A DNA stretch of 63,063 nucleotides from Streptomyces spiralis. Its GTDB lineage: Bacteria; Actinomycetota; Actinomycetes; Streptomycetales; Streptomycetaceae. Under the pieces are notes generated by a model. The model was given only the letters and a program-made list of their open reading frames with translations. It did not search any database and was not told where the DNA came from. Shown here one piece after another: positions 16,655 to 24,385 of this stretch. The DNA lies in NCBI RefSeq assembly GCF_014654675.1, contig NZ_BNBC01000044.1:20417-83479 (forward strand), read 5' to 3'. The position numbers were made by a program, and so were the translations under genes. Within the stretch, counting starts at the first letter, position 1. Every line of letters starts with the position of its first letter.

Positions 16655-17692
16655 CTACCGGCTGGCCCTGGCGAGGGCGAGCGCATAGCTCGCCCACCAC
16701 TGACCCGCCTTCGGCCCGCCCTTGCACTCGCCGTCCGACTCGCCGGGCCGCTTCACCCACAGGTAGGCGTCCACGAGCGGGTCGGCGGTCCTGGTCGTGG
16801 GCGGCTCACCCAGGGCGCGGCCCGGCGGGTTGCACCAGCGCTCGTCCGGGTCGCCGTCGGTGTAGGGGCCGTTGCCGTTGCGGCTGGTGTCGATGACGAA
16901 GTGCTTGCCGCCGGCCTCGGCCGACAACTGTTTGCCGTAGGCGAGGGAGTCCGGCGTGGAGTAGAAGTTGGACACGTTGACCGCGAAGCCGTCCGCCGGG
17001 TCGACGCCCGCCCGCTTCAGCGGCTCGACGACCTGGTCGGGGCGGCCCCAGCCGGCGTTGCCCGCGTCCAGGTAGACCTTGGTGTTCTTCAGTGACTTCA
17101 GCGTGGTGACAGCGCCCTCGAGGAGGTCGTAGCGCTCCTCGTGGAACTCCTCCGGGGTGCAGCCGTCCACCAGGTGCAGTACGGCGTCCGGCTCCAGGAT
17201 CACCGTCGCCGGGCGGTCCCCGATGCCGCGGGCGACGGCGTCGATCCAGGCGCGGTAGGCGTCGCCGTCGGCGGCACCGCCCCGCGAGTACTGGCCGCAG
17301 TCGCGGTGCGGGATGTTGTACAGCACCAGCAGGGCCGTACGGCCCGCGCGGTCGGCGGCCTCGGTGAAACCGCGGGCCTCCTGCTCGGGGTTCTCCGGGC
17401 CGATCCACTCGCCGGTGGGCTGCTCGGCGATCTTGCGGATCTGCTCGGCGTCGCCCCTCCTGCCGGCCTTCTCGTACGCCGCGACCTGCCGGGCCGCGGT
17501 GCCGTCCGGGTTCACCCAGAACGGGTCGGCCTCCTTGGGCTGCTGGGTGATACGGGCGCCGGCCCCTTCCTTCCGGTCGCCTCCGTCCCCGTCCCCGCCA
17601 CCCGATGAGCACCCCACGACGAGCAGCGCCGCCCCCAGCACCGCCGCGGTCACCGGGGCGCGCCGGAACCGGGCCCCCCTCCTGCCGTCCAT
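16655..17692 (-). CDS. cslZ: GH6 endoglucanase lipoprotein CslZ
   Basis: A 345-residue lipoprotein: signal peptide with lipobox VVGC, then a Gly/Asp-rich linker and a GH6 catalytic domain from about residue 50. The motifs NIPHRDCGQYS and ILEPDAV carry the catalytic-region aspartates of family 6 cellulases, and YLWVKRPGESDG is the family's C-terminal block. It should hydrolyse beta-1,4-glucan at the cell surface. It is convergent with glxA, and in S. coelicolor and S. lividans its neighbour role is to process the CslA-GlxA glucan. ATG 17692 has GGGGAG upstream. Confidence 0.88.
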   Translation of the reverse strand: MDGRRGARFRRAPVTAAVLGAALLVVGCSSGGGDGDGGDRKEGAGARITQQPKEADPFWVNPDGTAARQVAAYEKAGRRGDAEQIRKIAEQPTGEWIGPENPEQEARGFTEAADRAGRTALLVLYNIPHRDCGQYSRGGAADGDAYRAWIDAVARGIGDRPATVILEPDAVLHLVDGCTPEEFHEERYDLLEGAVTTLKSLKNTKVYLDAGNAGWGRPDQVVEPLKRAGVDPADGFAVNVSNFYSTPDSLAYGKQLSAEAGGKHFVIDTSRNGNGPYTDGDPDERWCNPPGRALGEPPTTRTADPLVDAYLWVKRPGESDGECKGGPKAGQWWASYALALARASR

Positions 17693-17844
17693 GCGACTCC
17701 CCCTCGGTGCGCTCGGTCACCTGGCCCGCGTTCCATGCTGCCAGGTGGCCCCGGCGCACGGGCCGGTTCCGGCGAGGTGGCGCGTGGACCGGTTGCGCGA
17801 GGTGGGACGGGGTACGCGGACACGCTCCGGGCGCCGGCCGGGGG

Positions 17845-17941
17845 GTGCCCCAGCGGCCGGACGGTGTACCCGGGGGGGTGCCTCAGCGGCCGGGCGGTGG
17901 ACCCGGGGAGTGCCTCAGCGGCCGGACGGCACAGGCGGCGG
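17845..17941. repeat. Three imperfect 32-33 bp tandem repeats
   Basis: Units starting at 17845, 17878 and 17910 each begin GTGCC(C/T)CAGCGGCCGG. The third copy contains the stop codon of the minus-strand small gene at 17915. The function is unknown, and slippage at a gene end is a simple explanation. Confidence 0.7.
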
Positions 17942-18121
17942 GCTGTCCGTCATGGGCCGGCCGACCGCGGCCATGTCCCCGGTGACGGTGGCCGGCCGGA
18001 CCGGGCCCTGCCGCACCTCGGCCCGGTCGCTTCCCCACTCCCACACCCCGAGCAGCAGGACCAGCCAGGCGAGCCCGGCCAGCAGACGGCCGGTACTTCT
18101 CAGACGTTCGGTGTCGGACAT
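17915..18121 (-). CDS. Small membrane protein, unknown function
   Basis: A 68-residue protein with one hydrophobic segment (about residues 12-28) flanked by charged residues, followed by a Pro-rich tail that would be exported. ATG 18121 has GAGGGA upstream. It lies 14 nt downstream of another small membrane gene and is probably cotranscribed. I recognise no family. Small proteins of this sort occur near sortase-related genes in Streptomyces, but no sortase is seen here. Confidence 0.6.
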   Translation of the reverse strand: MSDTERLRSTGRLLAGLAWLVLLLGVWEWGSDRAEVRQGPVRPATVTGDMAAVGRPMTDSPPPVPSGR

Positions 18122-18135
18122 CGTGATCGCATCCC

Positions 18136-18360
18136 TCAGACCTCTGTCTCGGACTCGGTCTCGTTCTCGGCCCGAGTCTCGGTCTTGGTCTTGGTCTCGC
18201 CGTCGTCCCGGGTGCGGCTCGCGCCGAGCGCCCGGGGCAGGAGGAGGACGGCGGTCGCCGCGGCGCCCGCGAGAACCAGGCCGGTCACCGCGTGCGCCGT
18301 ACCGGGCGGGGCCGCGACGGGGTGGAGCTCCGCACAGAGCGTCATGCGCAGTGAACCCAT
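18136..18360 (-). CDS. Small membrane protein with charged C-terminus, unknown function
   Basis: A 74-residue protein with one transmembrane segment (about residues 22-43, GLVLAGAAATAVLLLPRAL) and a Lys/Glu/Thr-rich tail built of short alternating repeats. ATG 18360 has GGAGG 8 nt upstream, which is the main support for a real gene. It is the first gene of a probable two-gene unit with the 68-residue protein. The function is unknown. Confidence 0.6.
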   Translation of the reverse strand: MGSLRMTLCAELHPVAAPPGTAHAVTGLVLAGAAATAVLLLPRALGASRTRDDGETKTKTETRAENETESETEV

Positions 18361-18462
18361 CGTGACAACCTCCGGGTACCAGGAGACGCCCGGAGGACCG
18401 GCCCCGCATCCGCGGGCGGTGCGTCACTGCTCCGTTCGGGTGACGGGGAGGGTCGCGGAAGG

Positions 18463-19242
18463 TCAGACCAGGTCCACCAGGTCGGCGATCGAGTCGACGA
18501 CCTCGGACGGCCGGAACGGGTAGCGGTCGACGTCCTTCGGCTGCGTCACCCCGGTCAGCACCAGGAACGTCCGCATCCCGGCCTCCAGGCCGGCGAGCAC
18601 GTCGGTGTCCATGCGGTCGCCGATCATGGCGGAGCTCTCCGAGTGGGCGCCGATCGCGTTCAGCCCGGCGCGCATCATCAGCGGGTTGGGCTTGCCGACG
18701 AAGTACGGCTTCTTCCCGGTCGCGGCGGTGATCAGGGCGGCGACCGAGCCGGTGGCCGGCAGGTCGCCCTCGGCGGACGGGCCGACGTTGTCGGGGTTGG
18801 TGGCGATGAACCGGGCGCCGCCGTTGATCAGCCGCACCGCCTTCGTCAGGGCCTCGAAGGAGTACGTCCGGGTCTCGCCGAGGATCACGAAGTCGGGATC
18901 GTGGTCGGTCAGGATGTAGCCGACGTCGTGCAGCGCGGTGGTCAGGCCCGCCTCGCCTATGACATAGGCGCTGCCACCCGGCCGCTGGTCGGCCAGGAAC
19001 TGGGCGGTGGCCAGCGCCGACGTCCAGATGTTCTCCACCGGCACGTCCAGGCCCATGCGGCTCAGCCGGGCGTGCAGGTCGCGCGGGGTGTAGATGGAGT
19101 TGTTGGTGAGCACCAGGAAGGGGCGGCCCGAGTCCCGCAGCTTCTTGAGGAAGGCGTCGGCTCCGGGGATCGGGACACCCTCGTGGATCAGGACTCCGTC
19201 CATGTCGGTGAGCCACGACTCGACGGGCTTGCGTTCTGCCAT
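18463..19242 (-). CDS. HAD-IIA family sugar-phosphatase (NagD-like)
   Basis: A 259-residue cytosolic HAD hydrolase of subfamily IIA. Motif I is WLTDMDGVL (nucleophile Asp in DMDG), motif II is VLTNNS, and the late motif is MIGDRMDTDVLAG. The C2-type cap lies between motifs II and III. NagD-like enzymes remove phosphate from small sugar phosphates or nucleotides; the substrate here is not known. ATG 19242 has AGGAG upstream. It follows the phosphonatase-like gene in the same direction with 42 bp between, so it may be cotranscribed. Confidence 0.85.
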   Translation of the reverse strand: MAERKPVESWLTDMDGVLIHEGVPIPGADAFLKKLRDSGRPFLVLTNNSIYTPRDLHARLSRMGLDVPVENIWTSALATAQFLADQRPGGSAYVIGEAGLTTALHDVGYILTDHDPDFVILGETRTYSFEALTKAVRLINGGARFIATNPDNVGPSAEGDLPATGSVAALITAATGKKPYFVGKPNPLMMRAGLNAIGAHSESSAMIGDRMDTDVLAGLEAGMRTFLVLTGVTQPKDVDRYPFRPSEVVDSIADLVDLV

Positions 19243-19284
19243 GTGCGGATCTCCTGCCGTACGCGGGCCTGCGTGGGCCTCAGC

Positions 19285-20109
19285 CTAACGAGTGACCCGA
19301 TCTTGCCGGAACGGTTCAGCTTCCTGCGGTCCGCTTCCACGATCCGACACACACGGCGCCGGTCGCAGCAGGGCGGGCAGGGCGGCGACCGAGTCGAGGA
19401 CGTGGGTCGCGCCCGCGCCGCGGAACTCCTCGTCGCCGTGGGCTCCGGTGCGGACCCCGGCCACCAGCCCCGCCCCGGCGCGGACGCCGCTGAGCACGTC
19501 GTAGGAGGTGTCGCCGACCACGGCCACCTGGCGCACGCCGTCGGCGGCCCTGGTACGCAGGAACGCCTCCAGCACCATGTCGGGGTACGGCCGCCCGCGC
19601 CCGCCCGCGTCGGCCGGGCAGAGGGTGAGCGGCACCAGGTAGCGCCAGCCGAGCGCGTCGAGGATCGCGTCCTGGGTGACGCGCGCGAAGCCGGTGGTCA
19701 GGACGACCGTGCGGCCCTCGGCCTGCATCTCCTCGACGGCCTCGCGGGCGCCGGGGACCGGCGCCACGAGCCCGCCGTCGACGAGTTCGCCGTACGCCCT
19801 CTCGAAGGCGGTGTTGGCCCGCTGAGCCGCTTCCTCGGCGCCGAACAGGTGCCGGAAGACGGAGATCTTCGACTCGCCCATGGTGGCGCGGACGTAGGCC
19901 AGCTTCCTGGCGTGGTCGGCGGAGCCGGGCTCGACGCCGAGTTCGGCGGCGGCCGCGGCGAACGCCTGCTCGACCAGGCCGCCGTCGGCGACGGTGGTGC
20001 CGGCCATGTCGAGGACGACGAGGCGGATGTCGTCCCGGTCGGTGGCGTGTGCGTCGGTGGTGGCGTGTACGTCGGTGGTGTGTGCGTCGGTGGTGTGTGC
20101 GTCGGTCAT
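19285..20109 (-). CDS. Phosphonatase-like HAD hydrolase (TIGR03351 type)
   Basis: A 274-residue HAD hydrolase with motif I VVLDMAGTTV, as in phosphonoacetaldehyde hydrolase relatives, motif II VVLTTGF and motif III VVGDTSYDV. The family is found next to the TIGR03364 FAD oxidoreductase, as here (8-nt gap), in gene sets proposed for aminophosphonate breakdown. The N-terminal 25 or so residues are a D-A-H-T-T repeat encoded by a short tandem repeat, so the true start could be later, near DIRLVV. The called ATG has GAGGAG immediately upstream. C-P bond cleavage is inferred from the family; plain phosphatase activity is the alternative. Confidence 0.8.
   Translation of the reverse strand: MTDAHTTDAHTTDVHATTDAHATDRDDIRLVVLDMAGTTVADGGLVEQAFAAAAAELGVEPGSADHARKLAYVRATMGESKISVFRHLFGAEEAAQRANTAFERAYGELVDGGLVAPVPGAREAVEEMQAEGRTVVLTTGFARVTQDAILDALGWRYLVPLTLCPADAGGRGRPYPDMVLEAFLRTRAADGVRQVAVVGDTSYDVLSGVRAGAGLVAGVRTGAHGDEEFRGAGATHVLDSVAALPALLRPAPCVSDRGSGPQEAEPFRQDRVTR
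20045..20105. repeat. Short tandem repeat at the start of the HAD gene
   Basis: Repeats of roughly 15 bp built on GTGTGCGTCGGTGGT, about four units, lie at the 5' end of the minus-strand hydrolase gene. They encode an Asp-Ala-His-Thr-Thr repeat. Their copy number may vary between strains. Confidence 0.75.
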
Positions 20110-20117
20110 CTCTCTCC

Positions 20118-21242
20118 TCACCAGCCCAGTTCGTTCGCGGTCCGCTCGGCGATCGCGGGCGCGCAGGTCATGCCGCGCCCGCCGGGCCCGGTCACCAGCC
20201 ACACCCCGGCGCGGACCTGCTGCCGGTGCACCACCCGGCTCGGGTCGGTGCACTGCGCGTACACCCCGGCCCAGCGGCGGCGGATCCTCGGCAGCGGGCG
20301 GCCGAGCAGGGACTCGACGACGGCGGCGAGGTGCTCGTACGGCTCCTCGACGGTGTCGAAGGCGAAGGGGTGCTCGTACTCGTGGGTGTCGCCGATGGTC
20401 AGGCCGCCGTCGGCGCGCTGCACCATGAGCAGCTGCATCCGGTGCGCGGCGGCCGTCGCGGACTGCGGCTGCCGGGCGTCGAGATCGTCCAGGGCGGCGG
20501 AGGCGTACGCCGGGTAGTACCGGAAGCTGTCGGCGTCCGCGACCGAGGTGGGCAGCGGCTCGCCCAGCGGGTCGGTCTGCATCATCTGCAGCCGGACCCG
20601 GCGCACCGGCAGGTCCGGGCCGGCCAGTTCCCGTACGAGTCCGCCGAGCCAGGCTCCCGTGCACAGCACCACCACGTCGGCGGCGTGGACGTCGCCGTGG
20701 TCGTCGCGGACGGCGCTCTCGCCGACGACCTCGCGGACCTCGCGGCCGGGCAGGAAGGTGTAGTTCGGGTGCTTGAGCAGTTCTGCGCGCAGGGCGCGCT
20801 GGGCGGTGCGCGGCTCGACGGCGGCGTCCCGCTCGCAGTACAGGGCCGCGTCGAACTCGCCGCGCAGGGCGGGGTTGAGGGCGCGGGCCTCGGCCGGGGT
20901 CAGCAGCTTGTGGCCGCGGGCGGCGGCGTCCGGGCGGGCCACGGCGGCCTCGGCGACGGCGCGCTCCAGCTCGCCCCGAACGGGGGTCAGGGAGCCGTTG
21001 GCGCGGAAGCCCAGCGCGGGCACTCGGCCGCCGATCTCCTCCCAGATCTCCCGGGCGCGCAGGGCGGTCTCCAGCTCCTCGCCGCCCGCCCGGCCGCTCA
21101 CCCAGATCTGCCCGAAGTTGCGCAGTGAGGCGCCGCGGGCCTCGGCCTCGCGCTCGATCTGCACGACCTCGTGGCCGCGTTCCACTGCCTGCCAGGCGTG
21201 CATGGTGCCCACCACGCCGGCTCCGACGACTGTCACTTTCAC
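20118..21242 (-). CDS. FAD-dependent amine oxidoreductase, TIGR03364 type
   Basis: A 374-residue DAO-type flavoprotein with the FAD dinucleotide fold VTVVGAGVVGTMHA at the N-terminus, the acidic IERE after the second strand, and the C-terminal TGPGGRGMTCAPA loop closing over FAD. TIGR03364 proteins lie beside phosphonatase-like HAD genes, and the proposed role is oxidative removal of the amine from an aminophosphonate such as 2-aminoethylphosphonate derivatives. The GTG start has GAGGAG 9 nt upstream. It is probably the first gene of an operon with the HAD hydrolase, under the adjacent GntR regulator. Confidence 0.83.
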   Translation of the reverse strand: MKVTVVGAGVVGTMHAWQAVERGHEVVQIEREAEARGASLRNFGQIWVSGRAGGEELETALRAREIWEEIGGRVPALGFRANGSLTPVRGELERAVAEAAVARPDAAARGHKLLTPAEARALNPALRGEFDAALYCERDAAVEPRTAQRALRAELLKHPNYTFLPGREVREVVGESAVRDDHGDVHAADVVVLCTGAWLGGLVRELAGPDLPVRRVRLQMMQTDPLGEPLPTSVADADSFRYYPAYASAALDDLDARQPQSATAAAHRMQLLMVQRADGGLTIGDTHEYEHPFAFDTVEEPYEHLAAVVESLLGRPLPRIRRRWAGVYAQCTDPSRVVHRQQVRAGVWLVTGPGGRGMTCAPAIAERTANELGW

Positions 21243-21315
21243 GACGTCGACGCTCCTCTCGAAGGGGGAACCGGAAGAGTCCGGCCGACTACGAGCCTGG
21301 ACGAGCCGCGACGAT

Positions 21316-21327
21316 TGGGCTAGACCC
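21316..21327. promoter_or_regulatory. GntR/DasR-like operator candidate
   Basis: TGGGCTAGACCC matches the TGGTCTAGACCA type of GntR-HutC operator at 10 of 12 positions. It lies 74-85 bp upstream of the FAD oxidoreductase start and after the end of the GntR gene. It may be the operator of the neighbouring GntR protein, or a weak DasR site. Confidence 0.45.
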
Positions 21328-21372
21328 GTTATCTTTTCGTGACACGACACTCCGGCAGGAGTGGCTTTTGTC

Positions 21373-22155
21373 TCAGCCGCGCAGGTGCGTGGCGAAGGAG
21401 AAGCGGTCCCCCCGGTACAGGCTCCGGACCCGCTCCAGCGGGCCGCCCTCGGTGTCCCGCGAGACCCGGTGGATGAGCAGCATGGGCAACGCGGGCGGCG
21501 TGCCGATGAGCAGGGCCTCGCGCGGGGTGGCGAGCACGGTCTCGATGCGTTCGTCGGCGTCGCCGAAGACGATGCCGAGCCCTTCGAGGTAGGCGTAGAA
21601 GGAGGAATCGGGGTCGAAGTCGGTGTCCAGGCGCGGCAGGCGGGCCACGGCCACGTACGTGCTCTCCAGGCCGATCCGCTCGTCGTCCGCGAGGAGCACG
21701 CGCTCCAGATGCCAGACGGGCTCGCCGCGGGTGAGGCCGGTCTCGGCGGCGAGGGCGTCGGGACAGGGGAAGCGGTCAAGGGTGACCAGGGTGCGGCCGG
21801 GTGTACGGCCCTGGCGCCGCACGCCCTCGGTGTAGCTGGCCAGGGACAGCGGCTGCTCCAGCTTGGGGCCGGCGACGACCGTGCCCCGGCCCCGGCGCCG
21901 CAGCTTGCCCTCCAGGACCAGCTCGCGCAGCGCCTGCCGCACGGTCTCGCGGGCGACGCCGTACTCCTCGGACAGATCGCGCTCGGTGGGGATCGGCCGG
22001 CCCTCCCCCAGCTCGCGGACGAGGCGGTCGATCCTCGCCTTCACCGCGTAGTACTTGGGGATCCGGCCGTGTTCCGGGATGCCGGAGCGGACCGGGGCGC
22101 CGGGGGCCTGGTCGTTCGGGTAGTCCACCCAGGGATCGTCGCAGACTCGGGCCAC
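21373..22155 (-). CDS. GntR family regulator with UTRA domain (PhnF/HutC-like)
   Basis: A 260-residue repressor-type protein. The winged helix at about residues 30-100 contains PTERDLSEEYGVARETVRQAL, and the C-terminal UTRA effector domain ends in FSFATHLRG. It lies upstream of the FAD oxidoreductase and phosphonatase-like genes in the same direction, and so is likely their regulator, responding to a phosphonate-type ligand. The GTG start at 22155 is 4 nt after the stop of the preceding surface-protein gene. A later start within the next 15 codons is possible. Confidence 0.82.
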   Translation of the reverse strand: MARVCDDPWVDYPNDQAPGAPVRSGIPEHGRIPKYYAVKARIDRLVRELGEGRPIPTERDLSEEYGVARETVRQALRELVLEGKLRRRGRGTVVAGPKLEQPLSLASYTEGVRRQGRTPGRTLVTLDRFPCPDALAAETGLTRGEPVWHLERVLLADDERIGLESTYVAVARLPRLDTDFDPDSSFYAYLEGLGIVFGDADERIETVLATPREALLIGTPPALPMLLIHRVSRDTEGGPLERVRSLYRGDRFSFATHLRG

Positions 22156-22159
22156 GCCT

Positions 22160-22918
22160 TCAGCGGCGCCTCCAGGTCAGTACGAGCGTGCCGCCGGCCG
22201 CCAGCAGCAGGGCGACGGCCGTGATCACTCCGTGCGGGGTGACGAGGCCGGTGCGGGCGAGCTGGTCGGCGAAGGGCAGGTCGTCGTCGGGGTCGGCGGG
22301 GTCGGCGGAGGCCGTGGGGGTGGTGGTGGAGGTGGCCGAGGGGGCTGGGCCGGTGTCCGTGTGGGCGTGGGACCGGATACGGAACCGGTAGTCGTTGGAC
22401 TGCCCGACCCAGTCGCCGTCGTCGTCGTGCCGCTGTACGACGGCTGCGTTCGCGGTGACCTCGTTCGCCACGGCGTCGGAGGTGAACGAGAGCCTGACCT
22501 TCACGGTGACCGTCCTGCCCGGCCCCACGGTGAACCCGGGCAGCCCGGCGTCGAACGGGCCGACGAGTTCGTCCTGGTCGGTGGACTCGAGGCGCACGGG
22601 GTGGACGCGGGCGCCGTCGTAGAACTCCAGCCGGGTCTGGCCGGCCTTGAGGGCGCGCTTGCCGTCGACGAGGACGACGACGGGGTGGACGGCGGCGCAG
22701 GTGCCGGAGGTGGTGTTGGTGAGGTCGAGGGAGAAGGTGCCGTACCCGCCGCCCGCGCGGTAGGCGGCGGGGCCGCCGTGGATACGGCTGGTGATCGGGA
22801 AGTGACGGTCGTCCGGCCCGGCACAGGCGGGACGCGAGTCGGCCCGGGCGAGGGTGGGACCGGCCAGAAGGAGGGCGGCTGCGGCAAGGCAGGGGGACAG
22901 GGACGTGCACAGTCGCAT
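22160..22918 (-). CDS. Secreted surface protein with LAxTG-type sorting signal
   Basis: A 252-residue protein with a signal peptide (about residues 1-25, ending ..TLARA), a beta-rich extracellular part and a Ser/Thr/Pro spacer. A C-terminal sorting signal LARTG is followed by a hydrophobic stretch (VITAVALLLAAGGTLVL) and TWRRR. LAxTG motifs are used by class E sortases in Streptomyces, so the protein is probably attached to the cell wall. The ATG at 22918 begins the signal peptide; an in-frame GTG two codons earlier is also possible. It ends 4 nt before the GntR gene. The function is unknown. Confidence 0.78.
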   Translation of the reverse strand: MRLCTSLSPCLAAAALLLAGPTLARADSRPACAGPDDRHFPITSRIHGGPAAYRAGGGYGTFSLDLTNTTSGTCAAVHPVVVLVDGKRALKAGQTRLEFYDGARVHPVRLESTDQDELVGPFDAGLPGFTVGPGRTVTVKVRLSFTSDAVANEVTANAAVVQRHDDDGDWVGQSNDYRFRIRSHAHTDTGPAPSATSTTTPTASADPADPDDDLPFADQLARTGLVTPHGVITAVALLLAAGGTLVLTWRRR

Positions 22919-23139
22919 GACCACGTGACCTTCCCGAACCCCACCCCCTCCAGGAAGCCACCCCGAACACACCCCTCGAACAGCCGCACATTTCCGCCCG
23001 ACCAGCCCAGTTACCCAGCTACCCAGCTGCGGGCAGTCGTGCCTCCCCCAGTGCTCGACGCCTGGGAGGTACCCCCATGGCGGCACGGGTGGGCGCAGCG
23101 GCACCCCCACGCGGGGCAGGCGCCCCCACCCACAGCAAC

Positions 23140-23165
23140 CACCCCCTGGGGGCGCCCAGGGGGTG
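23140..23165 (-). terminator. Hairpin terminator after the ROK gene
   Basis: An 11-bp perfect stem (CACCCCCTGGG with CCCAGGGGGTG) and a GGCG loop, 3 nt beyond the ROK stop codon on the minus strand. It is GC-rich with no U-tract, as is usual in Streptomyces. Confidence 0.75.
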
Positions 23166-23168
23166 CGC

Positions 23169-24329
23169 TCACCCCTCCCCCCGCCCGAACAACGGCGCCA
23201 ACAGCAACTGCGCCGCCCCCACCGCGACCCCCCACTCCCCACCCGGCGCCACCCGAACCGGCACCCCGCAAGCAGAACTCCCACCCCGCCGAGCCCGCGC
23301 AGCGACCCCCGCGCCCACCCCCGACACGAACACCTCCGTCGCCGCCGCGACCGTACGCCCGCCCAGCAGCACCCGATCGATGTCCAGCAGCCCCACCAGA
23401 TTCGCCGCCCCCGCCCCCAGCACCCGCGCCGCCTCCTCGACGTCCCCCCGCTCCACGGCCGCCAGGCACAGCGCCTCGACACACCCCCGCTCACCGCACT
23501 CGCACAGCGGCCCGTCCAGCTGGATCACCTGGTGACCGAACTCCCCTGCCCCGGTCCGCGCCCCCCGGTGCACGCTCCCGCCGATCACCAGCCCGGCCCC
23601 GAGCCCCGTACCGAGATGGAGGTAGGCGAACGAGCCGCCCTCCCCGGCGACGGCGAGCCCCAGTGCGGCGGCGTTGGTGTCCTTGTCGACGACGACCGGC
23701 AGCCCCAGGCGCGCGGCGAGCGCGTCCCGCAGCGGAAAGCCGTCCCACTCCGGGAAACCGGTCACCCGGTGCAGTACCCCCCGCGCATGGTCGAGCGGCC
23801 CGGGCAGCGCGGCGCCCACCCCGAGCACCGAGCCCGCCGGAACCGACCCGGCCGGCGGCCGCACCGACCGCTCCACGGCGTCCAGCACCGACTCGGCCCC
23901 CGCGCCGAGATCGAGCGGCGCACGCCGCTGCCCGACGACGGCACCGGTGAGGTCGACGAGGACCACCCGCAGTTCGTCGCGGTCCAGGTGCACGCCCACG
24001 GCATGCCCGGCGTCCGGCACCAGCCGCAGCACCGTGCGCGGCTTGCCCCCCGTGGAGGCGCGCCGCCCGGCCTCCGCGGCCAGTCCCTCCTCCCGCAGCC
24101 GGGCGGTGATCTTGCTGACGGCCTGCGGGGTGAGCCCGGTGCGCTCGGCCAGTTCGAGCCGGCTGATGCCCCGCTCACCGGCCGTGCGCAGCAGATCGAG
24201 CACCAGCGCGGTGTTGTGGCTGCGCACACCCAGCAGGTTCACGCCCGCCGCGTCGTTCCTGATGCCGCCGATGCCACCCACTCCGCCGATTCCGCCGTCT
24301 CCGCCCGCCCTGCCGTTCGTACCGCTCAC
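23169..24329 (-). CDS. ROK family transcriptional regulator
   Basis: A 386-residue protein. A Gly/Ile-rich leader is followed by a MarR-like winged helix (GISRLELAERTGLTPQAVSK) and a ROK sugar-kinase-like domain. The ROK zinc motif is complete: GAGEFGHQVI followed by CECGERGCVEAL. The phosphate-binding region (VGVHLDRDELRVVLVD) is of the regulator type. ROK repressors respond to sugars. The gene is divergent from a Gfo/Idh/MocA dehydrogenase, and an excellent inverted repeat lies between the two, so it probably controls that gene and itself. The GTG start has only a modest ribosome site. Confidence 0.87.
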   Translation of the reverse strand: MSGTNGRAGGDGGIGGVGGIGGIRNDAAGVNLLGVRSHNTALVLDLLRTAGERGISRLELAERTGLTPQAVSKITARLREEGLAAEAGRRASTGGKPRTVLRLVPDAGHAVGVHLDRDELRVVLVDLTGAVVGQRRAPLDLGAGAESVLDAVERSVRPPAGSVPAGSVLGVGAALPGPLDHARGVLHRVTGFPEWDGFPLRDALAARLGLPVVVDKDTNAAALGLAVAGEGGSFAYLHLGTGLGAGLVIGGSVHRGARTGAGEFGHQVIQLDGPLCECGERGCVEALCLAAVERGDVEEAARVLGAGAANLVGLLDIDRVLLGGRTVAAATEVFVSGVGAGVAARARRGGSSACGVPVRVAPGGEWGVAVGAAQLLLAPLFGRGEG

Positions 24330-24352
24330 AGCCCCATTCTCTCCGCCGCTTG

Positions 24353-24379
24353 CACTTTGGCAACAGCGTTGCGAAAGTG
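24353..24379. promoter_or_regulatory. Operator candidate for the ROK regulator
   Basis: CACTTTGGCAAC and GTTGCGAAAGTG form an inverted repeat with 12-bp arms, one mismatch and a 3-bp spacer, ending 6 bp before the start of the dehydrogenase. The position between divergent genes and over the start region suggests repression by the ROK protein. Confidence 0.7.
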
Positions 24380-24385
24380 GGAGCC

